A stretch of 64,000 nucleotides of DNA, from the NCBI GenBank assembly GCA_015059365.1, contig SVAO01000001.1:1-64000 (forward strand). The letters run 5' to 3'. The stretch's first letter is position 1, and each line of letters begins with the position of its first letter. Positions 9,605 through 19,991 of this stretch are shown one piece after another. A program made the translations under genes and the position numbers. The notes under the pieces were generated by a model that was given only the letters and a program-made list of their open reading frames with translations, was not told the origin of the DNA and did no database searches. Source of the stretch: Bacillota bacterium. Lineage in GTDB: Bacteria > Bacillota_I > Bacilli_A > RF39 > UBA660.

Positions 9605-9772
9605 AACCTATGTGTGACTTTTGTTAGATTTAAATATATTGATTGTTTAAAATGTGATTTATTATAAATCACTTTTTTTATAATTAAAATTGATACTCAT
9701 AAAAATGTGAATAAAACTTTTTATAATATTGTTTTAGAAACAAATGTTTGGTATAATGTTTTTGGTGATGTC

Positions 9773-10543
9773 ATGAATATAGAGAAAATTGCACGTAATA
9801 AAAATGGAAAATATAAGATTGTCTTTGACAATAAACAATCATTAACTACATATGATGATGTCATATTAAATAACGGAATATTATTTAAAAAACAATTAAC
9901 TAGTGAAGAATTTAATAAGATTAACAATGAAAATAATTATTATGACATATATAATAAAACCATCAAATTTATTTCAGTTAAAATGCGTAGTTTAAAAGAG
10001 ATAACTAATTTCTTAGAAAAAAAGGGGATTGATGAACAAGATAAAGAAAAAATAATAACGAAATTAAAAGAAATAAATTTGATTAATGACGAAAGATTTG
10101 CAAATGCGTATTTTCAGGACCGATTGCATTTGACTAGTGATGGCCCAAACAAAATAAAACAGGAATTACGTAATAATGACATTAGTGATATAGTTATTGA
10201 TAATATTTGTGCTAAATTAGATATAAATTTTGTTTACGATAAATTAGATAAATTAATTCGTAAAAAAATATCATCAAACCATAATAAGTCTAGTTACATG
10301 TTAAAACAAAAAATAATTAACGATATGATTAATTTAGGATATGATAAACATATGATATTAGAATTATTAGAATATAAAGTAGTAAATGATAATAGTATCG
10401 TCAATAATGAGTATAGTAAATTAAGAAAAAAATTAGGATATAAATATTCTGGATTTGAATTAGAAAATCAAATAATATTAAAGCTTAAACAAAAAGGATT
10501 TTCAAACGAAGAGATAAATAATATAGAAAAAGAAGATTACTAA
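9773..10543 (+). CDS. recX: RecX regulatory protein
   Basis: RSLKEITNFLEKKGID...LNLINDERFANAYFQDRLHLTSDGPNKIKQEL. Confidence 0.85.
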   Translation: MNIEKIARNKNGKYKIVFDNKQSLTTYDDVILNNGILFKKQLTSEEFNKINNENNYYDIYNKTIKFISVKMRSLKEITNFLEKKGIDEQDKEKIITKLKEINLINDERFANAYFQDRLHLTSDGPNKIKQELRNNDISDIVIDNICAKLDINFVYDKLDKLIRKKISSNHNKSSYMLKQKIINDMINLGYDKHMILELLEYKVVNDNSIVNNEYSKLRKKLGYKYSGFELENQIILKLKQKGFSNEEINNIEKEDY

Positions 10544-10563
10544 AATTTGTAATCTTCTTTATT

Positions 10564-11538
10564 TTACTTATTAATATTATTAACTGTTGTATTGTAAATA
10601 TTTTTAATAGTTGAATCGTTAATTGTTATATTATATTTTTCTCTGATTTCAGCCCATATTTTATATTCTAAATTAGTGTCTTTTTTTAATTTTTCATCAA
10701 TTACTCCAGAATATAAAGTATTTTTGATGTCTTCAAATTTTTGTTTTTCAGTATGACTTACTTTATAAATAATATGGTAACCATATTCAGTTTTAACAGG
10801 TTCACTAGTATATTTTCCATTTTCTAAAGCATGTGCGGCATTATAGAATTCTGTAACATATCCTTCTTTAACAACATTATTAATAACACCACCATTATTT
10901 TTTGTTGCTTCATCATCTGAATTTTCTTTGGCTAATTTATCAAAATCAGCACCTTCATTTAATTGTTTAATTATTTCTTTTGCTTTTTCTAAGGCTTCTT
11001 TTTCTGCTTTGGTTTTTTCATCTTTTGTAGCATCTTTACTAACTTCTGGTGCAATTAAAATGTGCTTAACTGATAATTCATCTGAAATATGTTCATCATA
11101 ATATTTTTTTAAATCATCTTCAGTTACTTTTTCTTTTAAGTATTTTTCAGTTACCTCATTTCTTTTATAATCAGTAACTAAAACTTCTTTAAAAGCTTGT
11201 TCATTTTCATAACCAGAACTAATTAATGCTGCGTTGAAATCTTCACCTGCATTTTTATAACTTGCTTTATATTGTGCTATAAGTGCATCAGCATAGTCAT
11301 TAGCATCATCATTATCTTTAATTTCTGTATTAATAATAAAGTCATCAATCATTGTAATCATAATGCTAGTTCCACCTTGACTTTTTAATTTGTCATATAA
11401 TTCATTAGCAGTAAAATCCCTCCCATTAATACTAGCAACAATTTCTTGACCATTTTCTAGTTTTGGTATTTGTTTACAACCAGTTAAAGTAATAAGTAAA
11501 CATACACTTATTAAACTTAATAATATTTTTTTCTTCAT
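10564..11538 (-). CDS. prsA: PrsA-like peptidyl-prolyl isomerase lipoprotein
   Basis: Lipobox LTLTGC; parvulin domain SVKHILIAPEV...FDKLAKENSDDEATKNNGG. Confidence 0.9.
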   Translation of the reverse strand: MKKKILLSLISVCLLITLTGCKQIPKLENGQEIVASINGRDFTANELYDKLKSQGGTSIMITMIDDFIINTEIKDNDDANDYADALIAQYKASYKNAGEDFNAALISSGYENEQAFKEVLVTDYKRNEVTEKYLKEKVTEDDLKKYYDEHISDELSVKHILIAPEVSKDATKDEKTKAEKEALEKAKEIIKQLNEGADFDKLAKENSDDEATKNNGGVINNVVKEGYVTEFYNAAHALENGKYTSEPVKTEYGYHIIYKVSHTEKQKFEDIKNTLYSGVIDEKLKKDTNLEYKIWAEIREKYNITINDSTIKNIYNTTVNNINK

Positions 11539-11680
11539 TTTTAATTCTTCCTTTCAATTTTACATTTAATATCATAACAAAAAAAAACTAAAATTACAAT
11601 AATTTTATGTATAAACAATCACATATATTCAAAAATTCCATAAAATACTGTGAAAAGATAAAAAAAGGAGGATGATTCAT

Positions 11681-11767
11681 ATGTGTTGTAACAATGGTAT
11701 ATCAGGAGCAGCAATCGTTTTAGTATTATTTATTCTTTTAATAATCATACTTGGAGCATACATCTAG
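11681..11767 (+). CDS. YjcZ-like small hydrophobic peptide (28 aa), not in ORF track
   Basis: aaaggagg RBS + ATG; MCCNNGISGAAIVLVLFILLIIILGAYI. Confidence 0.7.
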   Translation: MCCNNGISGAAIVLVLFILLIIILGAYI

Positions 11768-11792
11768 AATAAAAAAATAGGAGGTTAGAATT

Positions 11793-11918
11793 ATGGCTTG
11801 TGAAAACAATTGTGATAACCATACTCCAAAAAATAGATCTAATAATGATATAAATTATGTTGTAATTATAGTGTTATATATTTTGCTTGCGATCATTTTA
11901 GGAGCTGTGATTTTTTAA
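11793..11918 (+). CDS. small hydrophobic peptide (41 aa), YjcZ-like C-terminus, not in ORF track
   Basis: taggagg RBS; MACENNCDNHTPKNRSNNDINYVVIIVLYILLAIILGAVIF. Confidence 0.65.
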   Translation: MACENNCDNHTPKNRSNNDINYVVIIVLYILLAIILGAVIF

Positions 11919-11943
11919 AAGAGGGGAACCTCTTTTTCTTTTT
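11917..11943 (+). terminator. intrinsic terminator
   Basis: AAAGAGG-ggaa-CCTCTTT plus T tract. Confidence 0.75.
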
Positions 11944-11976
11944 TTAAAAAATTGTTATAATAATTTTGGTGATTAG

Positions 11977-14430
11977 ATGAAAAAACATGATTTTAGAAAC
12001 ATTTTAATTTTATTATCATTAGGTTTGTCAATTATATTAGGGATATTGTTATCTAATAATATTTTTGGTGCTAACATGGACTGGATTAACCAACATACAG
12101 TTATTCCAGAATATTTTAGAAATTATTTTTATAAAACCGGAAAATTAATTCCTGATGTTATATATAATTTAGGATTGGGTCAAAATGCATTTAATTTTTC
12201 TTACTATGGTTTACTTAGTCCGATAATATTGTTATCGTATTTGTTTCCTTTTCTAAATATGACAACATATGTAATCATTTCATCTATTATTATTTATTTA
12301 TTAAGTATTTATTTATTTTATAGATTTTTAAAACCGAAATTTGATATAAAACTAACAACTTTGCTTACGTTGATTTTTACTTGTGCTTCACCAGTTTTGT
12401 TTCATTTTCACAGGCAAGTTATGTTTGTTAATTATTTACCATTTTTAATTATGGCATTAATTAATATAGATAATTATCAAAAAATTAGTAATAAAATATT
12501 TTTAGTTTTAAATATTTTATGTATGATATTTACAAGTTATTACTTCAGTGTTAGTGGTATCTTGGTAATTTTCATTTATTATATTTTTGTGAATTTTGAA
12601 GAACCTATTAAGAATAAATTCCGTATTGTAATACCAATTGTGATAAGTATTTTAATTTCGTCAATTTTACTATTGCCAAGTTTACTTGCGATATTAAACG
12701 GAAGAGTATCAGGAGAAAATGTTCTGAATTTAGTAGAATTATTTATACCAAACTTTAATTACAGTAGTATTTTATATGGTTCATATGCATTAGGGTTATT
12801 TAGTATTTTTATAATAAGTATCGTTTATTTAATATTAAATAAAGATAAAAAATTTAAGTTTTTAGGTATAACATTATTAGTGTTAATCACATTTCCTATA
12901 TTCAGATACTTATTAAATGGCGGATTATATGTTAGAAGTAAGATTTTGATCCCTTTTATTCCTATGTTTATTTTGATATTAGGCGTTTTTTTGAATGATT
13001 TATTCACTCAAAAAATAGAGTTAAAAAAACTGATGATTCCTTTTTTAATACTTTTAATTCTAGGATTGCTTAAATTCCATTTAGTATATTATCTTGATTT
13101 AATTGCGACAATGTTAATACTATTAATTTATGTTAAATTTAAGAAGTCATATATTATAGTAATTCCTTTAATTTTACTTTCCATTATTACAATTGTTACT
13201 AGTAATATAGATGAAGATTATGTTAGTTTGGATGAATACCAAACATTAACTCAAAATCAAAATATTATTGATAAGTTGCTAGAAACTGATGCTTCTTTTT
13301 ATCGCGTTGCAGAATTAGATAATACTTTATACAATGTAAATAGAAATTTCTTAAATAATCATTATAAAACATCGGTTTATTCATCAACAATCAATAATAA
13401 TTATAAAAGTTTTTATTATGATGTTTTGAAGTTAAATAACAATAATTACAATAATTTAATATTAAGGGATACGAACAACATTATTTTTAACAGTTTAGTA
13501 GGAGTAAAATACATTATAAGTGATAATGAGTTAGGATATGGATATTCTAAAATAAGTGATAAAATTTATCAAAATGATTATGCATTCTCGCTAGGATATG
13601 CTTCTAATAATATTTATAGTTTAGAGTTGTTTAATAACACCAAATATCCTTATAATTTAAAATATTTAATGAATGGGATTGTGGTAGATGAAGGCAACTT
13701 TAATGAGATACAAGATATAGTTTATGAATATGATTTTGATTTATTAAATTCATTATTAAATAAATTTCCATATGAGATAAAAGATGGTGCCTATTATATT
13801 GAAGTTGCACATGATGACAGCTTTGATATTGAGTTAGACACTGAATTAGATAATAAATTATTATTTATAACAATTGAAGGTTTAGAATCTAATAGTTGTA
13901 GTATTGATGACATTTCAATTTCTATAAATAATCAAGAGAATAGTTTAAGTTGTTCATCTTGGTTATATCATAATCAAAATTATAATTTTAATTATTTAAT
14001 TAATGAAGAAAAACTAAATAAATTAAATATTTTTATAAAAAAGGGTACTTATAAAATTGATTCTATAAAATTATATACTATGGATATTAAATATTTAAGT
14101 AACAATTTTGATCAAATGTTTAATATTAATATTTATGATAATAAGATTACCGGAGAAATAAATGTAACAAGTGATGGTTATATGACTTTAACACTTCCGT
14201 TTGATAATTCATTTAATGTATTCGTAGATGGCAAACAAGTAGATTTTGAAATGACAAATACTGCATTTATAGGATTTAAAATAACAAAGGGATATCATAA
14301 TATTGAAATTGTTTATAAAGCAAAAGGATTAGTTTTAGGTTCATGGCTATCTGGATTTGGTTTACTATTATTTGGAATATATTTGATAATGATGTTGAAA
14401 TCAAAGAATAAGTTTGTTAAAATTAAATAG
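11977..14430 (+). CDS. YfhO-family large membrane protein
   Basis: Multi-TM N-terminal region and C-terminal NVFVDGKQVDFEMTNTAFIGFKITKGYHNIEIVYKAKG. Confidence 0.8.
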   Translation: MKKHDFRNILILLSLGLSIILGILLSNNIFGANMDWINQHTVIPEYFRNYFYKTGKLIPDVIYNLGLGQNAFNFSYYGLLSPIILLSYLFPFLNMTTYVIISSIIIYLLSIYLFYRFLKPKFDIKLTTLLTLIFTCASPVLFHFHRQVMFVNYLPFLIMALINIDNYQKISNKIFLVLNILCMIFTSYYFSVSGILVIFIYYIFVNFEEPIKNKFRIVIPIVISILISSILLLPSLLAILNGRVSGENVLNLVELFIPNFNYSSILYGSYALGLFSIFIISIVYLILNKDKKFKFLGITLLVLITFPIFRYLLNGGLYVRSKILIPFIPMFILILGVFLNDLFTQKIELKKLMIPFLILLILGLLKFHLVYYLDLIATMLILLIYVKFKKSYIIVIPLILLSIITIVTSNIDEDYVSLDEYQTLTQNQNIIDKLLETDASFYRVAELDNTLYNVNRNFLNNHYKTSVYSSTINNNYKSFYYDVLKLNNNNYNNLILRDTNNIIFNSLVGVKYIISDNELGYGYSKISDKIYQNDYAFSLGYASNNIYSLELFNNTKYPYNLKYLMNGIVVDEGNFNEIQDIVYEYDFDLLNSLLNKFPYEIKDGAYYIEVAHDDSFDIELDTELDNKLLFITIEGLESNSCSIDDISISINNQENSLSCSSWLYHNQNYNFNYLINEEKLNKLNIFIKKGTYKIDSIKLYTMDIKYLSNNFDQMFNINIYDNKITGEINVTSDGYMTLTLPFDNSFNVFVDGKQVDFEMTNTAFIGFKITKGYHNIEIVYKAKGLVLGSWLSGFGLLLFGIYLIMMLKSKNKFVKIK

Positions 14431-14438
14431 GTGGTAGT

Positions 14439-14975
14439 ATGACAGAAACAGATAAAATTTATTTGGCAATAACAGAAACAATGAAAAAATACAGTGTAGA
14501 ACAAGTTATTGAAGCACTAAAAAAATATGTCACTGAAGGTAATCCTGTTTATTTTACAAGTTCAAATAGTGCTAGAAACACTATTCAGGAATTAAGTCCT
14601 GCAGAAGTAATGAAAAATGCTTTAATTAGTAATATAAAATATGAACAAATTATTAGAGAAAAAGGTTATGCACAAGAAATACCTAATTCCAAAGTCATCG
14701 AAAAAGCAATTGATAGTTACCGTATGGGAAAGACAATAGATATTAAATTGTCATCTGTAGATTTAACCGCACTAATTATTACAATGTGTAATAATAATGT
14801 TTCTGATGTGATTCAATTGTTGGCTCAAAATCCAGGTGTTTTAGAAAGTTTTTTAGCCCAATATTCATTGATTGTGTGTAATCATCGTAATGATTTAAAT
14901 ATGATTCCAAATGAGCAATTTGTAAATATCAATGAATATTTTGCCCAATTTGAACCAAAGCATAAAACAGTTTAA
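14439..14975 (+). CDS. hypothetical protein
   Basis: ORF with ggtgg RBS. Confidence 0.65.
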   Translation: MTETDKIYLAITETMKKYSVEQVIEALKKYVTEGNPVYFTSSNSARNTIQELSPAEVMKNALISNIKYEQIIREKGYAQEIPNSKVIEKAIDSYRMGKTIDIKLSSVDLTALIITMCNNNVSDVIQLLAQNPGVLESFLAQYSLIVCNHRNDLNMIPNEQFVNINEYFAQFEPKHKTV

Positions 14976-15041
14976 AATTATTAACAAGATTGAAAAGAAG
15001 CAAAAAGTCTTCTTTTTTTCATATGCTTTATTGGTGATACT

Positions 15042-15692
15042 ATGTTTTTAATTGCACATCGAGCTAATGATAATCATGATTTTAGTGAGAACAGTCAGAA
15101 TGCAATTGTTGATTGTTTAAATAAGGATTATATAAATGGAATAGAAATCGATGTAAGAATAACAAAGGATAGAGAATTAGTTCTTATTCATGATCCAATT
15201 ATAGATTTTATTAGTAATGGGCATGGTATTGTTAAATATATGATGTTAAACGAACTAAGAAAGTATCAATATGGCAAGAGTAAAGAACCTTTAGTTACTT
15301 TAGAAGAAGTTTTGAAAAAATATACTGATAAAATTTTATTAATTGAATTAAAAGAAATAGGTAATGACTATATTTTGTTAGCTACTGAACTTGTTAAATT
15401 ATTAAATAAATATCCCGATATTGATGTTTATATTTGTAGTTTTAACTTTCGGTTGTTAAATTATTTAAAAAACAATTATCCATATATAAAGTGTGGATTA
15501 ATTATCGGTTATGGATTAAACAAACTAAATATTAACAATACATTTGATTTTTTAGTTGTATCTTCAAATAATTTACATTTGTTAAATAAAAAAGATAGTA
15601 TTTTTGTTTTTGGTTTAAAGAAAGAAGATTTGAATAAAATAACGAAAGATATATATTTAATAACTGATAAAAGTTATAGATTGTCAAAATGA
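15042..15692 (+). CDS. glycerophosphodiester phosphodiesterase-like protein
   Basis: IAHRANDNHDFSENSQNAI...GIEIDVRITKDRELVLIHDP...ELKE. Confidence 0.85.
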   Translation: MFLIAHRANDNHDFSENSQNAIVDCLNKDYINGIEIDVRITKDRELVLIHDPIIDFISNGHGIVKYMMLNELRKYQYGKSKEPLVTLEEVLKKYTDKILLIELKEIGNDYILLATELVKLLNKYPDIDVYICSFNFRLLNYLKNNYPYIKCGLIIGYGLNKLNINNTFDFLVVSSNNLHLLNKKDSIFVFGLKKEDLNKITKDIYLITDKSYRLSK

Positions 15693-15730
15693 TAAAGTAA
15701 TGTTAAAATAGAGCTTGTTTGAGGTGGATT

Positions 15731-16171
15731 ATGGATAATATATTTGAACAAAAACGACTTTTATCATTAAAAATTAAAATAGCAAGATTAAAAATTGGAA
15801 AAAAATTGCTTTTAGGGGAAATTACTTTAGATGATTTAGTTGGCTTATATCAAAACAAAAATAATTATGGTTTAGAGCAGGTGACTACAAAAAAAGAAAA
15901 ACAGTTACAAGAAATATTTAACTGTCCATTTTTGCTTTGTGATCAAGATTGTTTAGATTGGTCTTTCAAGAAGGAGTTGCCAAAAATTTTAAGTATTAGA
16001 TATGGTGCTGAGTTGGGAGAACTTAGATATTGTTATACTGCGGGGTATATTACTAAAGAGGAATATAAAGAACAAAGAGATTTAATAAAATATAGTTATT
16101 ATTATACTTCTGAAGAGGGTCAATATATTTTAAGACGTGGACACATGAAAAATATATCTGAAAAAAAATAA
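15731..16171 (+). CDS. hypothetical protein
   Basis: ORF with gaggtgg RBS. Confidence 0.6.
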   Translation: MDNIFEQKRLLSLKIKIARLKIGKKLLLGEITLDDLVGLYQNKNNYGLEQVTTKKEKQLQEIFNCPFLLCDQDCLDWSFKKELPKILSIRYGAELGELRYCYTAGYITKEEYKEQRDLIKYSYYYTSEEGQYILRRGHMKNISEKK

Positions 16172-16207
16172 GTTTTGTTTTTATTAAAAATATGATATAA
16201 TTATTTT

Positions 16208-16424
16208 ATTAGAGGCGAGGATAAAGAAGTAGTAATAAATTGATACTTTCTAGAGAGTTCGTGGATGGTGTAAACGAATGAGTTAGATTTATGAATTCGT
16301 CTTTTGAGCTATATAAATGTTATTTATATCGGTAACGCGTTATAGTTTTGAGATAGTTTTTACTATAAATTAAGGTGGTACCACGTATAATCACGTCCTT
16401 ATCTAGGATGTGATTTTTATTTTA
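16208..16424 (+). promoter_or_regulatory. T-box leader upstream of pheST
   Basis: GGTGGTACCACG T-box, antiterminator and AATCACGTCC..GGATGTGATT terminator; specifier candidate TTC in gaattcg. Confidence 0.9.
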
Positions 16425-16436
16425 AGGAGGAATAGT

Positions 16437-17483
16437 ATGATAGAAAAATTAGAACAATTATGTGAACTTGTTTTACATGAAGTTGATGAAGCACAAGATT
16501 TAAAAACAGTTAATGATTTAAGAGTTACATATTTAGGAAAGAAGAGTCCTATTCAAGAATTAAGCCAAGAAATGAGAAATTTAAGCATTGAAGAAAAGAA
16601 AGTTTTTGGAAAAACATTGAATGAGGTAACAACAAAACTTAATAATGCTATTGAAGAAAAAAGAAGTGTTTTAGAGGCAATTGAATTAAATAACAAATTA
16701 GAAAGTGAAAGCATAGATATTAGTTTACCTGCTACTAAAGTTAATTTAGGAACCCCTAATATTTTGGAAAGAATTATTGAGGAAATTGAAGAATTATTAA
16801 TTTCGATGGGATATGATGTGGTAGATGGTCCTGAAATAGAAGAAGATAGATTTAATTTTGAACTTTTAAATATTCCTAAAGGACATCCTGCTAGAGATGC
16901 TCAAGATACATTTTATCTTGAAGATGAAAAAATATTACTTAGAAGTCAAACCTCTCCAGTTCAAGCTCGAGTAATGCTTGAAAATAAGGGGCAAAAACCA
17001 ATTCGAATGATATGCCCAGGAAAAACATATCGTAGAGATAATGATGATGCAACACATTCACATCAATTTATGCAAATAGAAGGATTATTGGTTGATAAGA
17101 ATGTAAGTTTATCTGACTTAAAAGGAACAATAGATGTAATTGTTAAAAAATTATTTGGTGAAACAATTGAAACACGTTTTAGACCAAGTTATTACCAATT
17201 TACAGAACCATCAGTAGAAGTCGATATAAGTTGTTTTAATTGCCATGGAGATGGATGTAATATTTGTAAAAGTTCTGGTTGGATTACGGTTGCAGGTGCT
17301 GGAATAGTTCATCCAAATGTACTTAGAAATTGTGGTTATAATCCAGAAGAATGGACTGGATTCGCATTTGGCTTTGGGGCAGAAAGACTTGCAATGTTAA
17401 AGTATGGAATTAACGATATTAGAGTTTTCTATTCTACTGATTTAAGAGAATTAAAAACATTTGATAGAAAGGATAATGATTAA
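16437..17483 (+). CDS. pheS: phenylalanyl-tRNA synthetase alpha subunit
   Basis: GHPARDAQDTFYL, RSQTSPVQARVML, AGAGIVHPNVLRNCGY..GFAFGFGAERLAMLKYGI. Confidence 0.97.
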   Translation: MIEKLEQLCELVLHEVDEAQDLKTVNDLRVTYLGKKSPIQELSQEMRNLSIEEKKVFGKTLNEVTTKLNNAIEEKRSVLEAIELNNKLESESIDISLPATKVNLGTPNILERIIEEIEELLISMGYDVVDGPEIEEDRFNFELLNIPKGHPARDAQDTFYLEDEKILLRSQTSPVQARVMLENKGQKPIRMICPGKTYRRDNDDATHSHQFMQIEGLLVDKNVSLSDLKGTIDVIVKKLFGETIETRFRPSYYQFTEPSVEVDISCFNCHGDGCNICKSSGWITVAGAGIVHPNVLRNCGYNPEEWTGFAFGFGAERLAMLKYGINDIRVFYSTDLRELKTFDRKDND

Positions 17484-17484
17484 T

Positions 17485-19857
17485 ATGATTAGTTTAAATT
17501 GGGTAAAAGATTATATTGATATTGAATCTGAAAATTTAAAAGAATTGGCGGTCAAAATTACTAAAGCAGGTATTAATGTAGAAAAAGTTATTACTAATCA
17601 TATTGATAATTTAGTAATTGGTGAGGTTTTAGAATGTGTTGAACACCCTGATAGCGATCACTTACATGTTTGTAAAGTAAATGTTGGTAATGAAACAATT
17701 CAAATTGTCTGTGGTGCTTCTAATGTTAGAGCAGGATTAAAAGTTATTGTTGCACTTCCAGGGGCTATTCTTCCGGGAGATTTTGAAATCAAAAAAGGTA
17801 AAATTCGTGGAGTAGAATCTAATGGTATGATTTGTGCACTATTTGAATTGGGATTGGAAGAAAAGACTGAAGAAAATTATAATAAAGGAATTACTGAACT
17901 TAATAGTGATGCAATTCCGGGAGAAGATCCTATGAAATATTTAGGATTAGATGATACGGTTTATGAATTAGATGTACATAAACATAGAAATAATGATTGC
18001 TATTATCATATTGGTTTTGCCTATGAAATAGCAGCAGTATTAAATAAAAAAGTAACATTACCAGAAAGTGCTACTAATCCAATTAGTGATGATGTTAATA
18101 ATTACTTTAACCTAAAGGTGGAAACACCTAAATGTCCATACTATTTAGCAAAAATGGTACGTGACGTAAGAATAGGAGAATCTCCAGAATTTATTAAGAA
18201 AAGATTATTAGCTGCAGGCATGAGACCGATAAATAATGTTGTAGATATTTCTAATTACGTAATGTTAGAATATGGTCAACCTCTACATTTTTTTGATAAA
18301 GATAAACTTGGAAATAACGTTTTAGTAAGAGATGCATATGAAGGGGAACAAATTACTACATTAGATGGAAAAGAAAGAACGTTAAAATCTAGCGATATAG
18401 TTATTACTGATGGAGAAAAACCTGTATGTGTTGCTGGTGTAATGGGTGGATTAAATACTGATGTTGATGGAAACACAAAAGACATATTAATTGAAAGTGC
18501 TATATTTGAAGCAACAAGTATTAGATATACTGCAGAACATTTAAATTTAAAAAGTGAAGCTTCTATTCGTTATGGTAAGGGGTTAAATTATGAATACACT
18601 TTATCTGCAATTGAAAGAGCGTGTCATTTGCTAGAAAAATATGCGGGAGCTAAAGTTCTTACTGGGATTGTTAAACACGATACTTTAGAAAAGAATGAAA
18701 AGAAAGTTACATTTAATCCTAATGATATTAATAAAATGCTTGGAATAAATATTTCAGAGGATGATATGAAAGTGGAACTTAATAGGTTAGATTTTCCATT
18801 TGAATTAGAAAACGGTTTATTTACTGTAACTATTCCTAATCGTAGATTAGATATTGAATCAAATGTTAATGATATTGCTGAAGAAATAGGTAGACTTTAT
18901 GGATACCACAATTTGGTTTCAACACTTCCAAGTGGAGAAATTAGAAGAGGACAATATGTTGGAGATGTTAAATATCGTAAATTGATTTCTAAACGTTTAA
19001 GAAGTTTAGGCTTAAATGAGTCAAAAACGTATACATTAGTAAGTAGTGAAATGGCTAAAATGTTTAAATATGATAACGCAATCAACATAGATTTGCCAAA
19101 TTATATGAGCGTTGATAAAGCTGTTGTTAGAACTTCATTAATTCCTTCATTGTTAAAGATTTATGAATATAATAAAGCAAGAAAAGTGAATGATATTTTG
19201 CTTTATGAAATAAGCAAGGTATACGATAAAGACTATAATGAAGACACTAAAGTATCAATCCTTATGAAAGGTTCTTATTTGACTAATAACTGGCAAAATA
19301 ATAATACAAAAGTAGATTTTTACTTAGTTAAAGGAATTGTTGAAAATTTACTTGATTATTTAGGATTAAAAAACAGATATACATTTGAAAAAGATTTAAT
19401 AAATGACTTACATCCAGGAATATGTGCAAAAATTATGATAGATAGACAACCTGCCGGAATTATTGGTAGAGTTCATCCAAATGTACATAAAGATGAAATT
19501 TATGTTGTTGAATTATCTATGAAATCATTAATGAAAAATATTAAACCCATTAAATTTAAAGAGGCATCTAAATATCCAACAGTTACTAAAGATATGGCAT
19601 TTATTATTAATAAAAAAGTACCATCAAGCGATATTTTAGAAGTTATCAAAAGAGTAGGTAGTAGATTACTTACAGATATTGATGTGTTTGATGTTTATGT
19701 TGGAGAAAATGTTGGTAGTGATGAAAAATCAATTGCTTATACTTTAACATTCGCAGATCCAACAAGAACTCTTTCGGATGATGAAGTAAATGAATTATTT
19801 AAAAGAATTATTTCAGAAGTTGAAATTAAAACAGGTGCTAGATTAAGAGATAAATAA
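17485..19857 (+). CDS. pheT: phenylalanyl-tRNA synthetase beta subunit
   Basis: ISLNWVKDYIDI, tRNA-binding domain, GYGHPLHFFDKDKL-like motif, C-terminal anticodon-binding domain. Confidence 0.97.
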   Translation: MISLNWVKDYIDIESENLKELAVKITKAGINVEKVITNHIDNLVIGEVLECVEHPDSDHLHVCKVNVGNETIQIVCGASNVRAGLKVIVALPGAILPGDFEIKKGKIRGVESNGMICALFELGLEEKTEENYNKGITELNSDAIPGEDPMKYLGLDDTVYELDVHKHRNNDCYYHIGFAYEIAAVLNKKVTLPESATNPISDDVNNYFNLKVETPKCPYYLAKMVRDVRIGESPEFIKKRLLAAGMRPINNVVDISNYVMLEYGQPLHFFDKDKLGNNVLVRDAYEGEQITTLDGKERTLKSSDIVITDGEKPVCVAGVMGGLNTDVDGNTKDILIESAIFEATSIRYTAEHLNLKSEASIRYGKGLNYEYTLSAIERACHLLEKYAGAKVLTGIVKHDTLEKNEKKVTFNPNDINKMLGINISEDDMKVELNRLDFPFELENGLFTVTIPNRRLDIESNVNDIAEEIGRLYGYHNLVSTLPSGEIRRGQYVGDVKYRKLISKRLRSLGLNESKTYTLVSSEMAKMFKYDNAINIDLPNYMSVDKAVVRTSLIPSLLKIYEYNKARKVNDILLYEISKVYDKDYNEDTKVSILMKGSYLTNNWQNNNTKVDFYLVKGIVENLLDYLGLKNRYTFEKDLINDLHPGICAKIMIDRQPAGIIGRVHPNVHKDEIYVVELSMKSLMKNIKPIKFKEASKYPTVTKDMAFIINKKVPSSDILEVIKRVGSRLLTDIDVFDVYVGENVGSDEKSIAYTLTFADPTRTLSDDEVNELFKRIISEVEIKTGARLRDK

Positions 19858-19900
19858 AAGTAGATAAAGTAAATTTATTGGATATGTAATATTAATACTT

Positions 19901-19927
19901 AGAATATCTTCGGATATTCTTTTTTTT
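19901..19927 (+). terminator. intrinsic terminator with UUCG loop (copy 1)
   Basis: AGAATATC-TTCG-GATATTCTTTTTTTT. Confidence 0.9.
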
Positions 19928-19991
19928 AAAATTAATATTAATTGACAAAAATAGATATTATGTGATATTAATTATCATAGGAGATGGTAAC

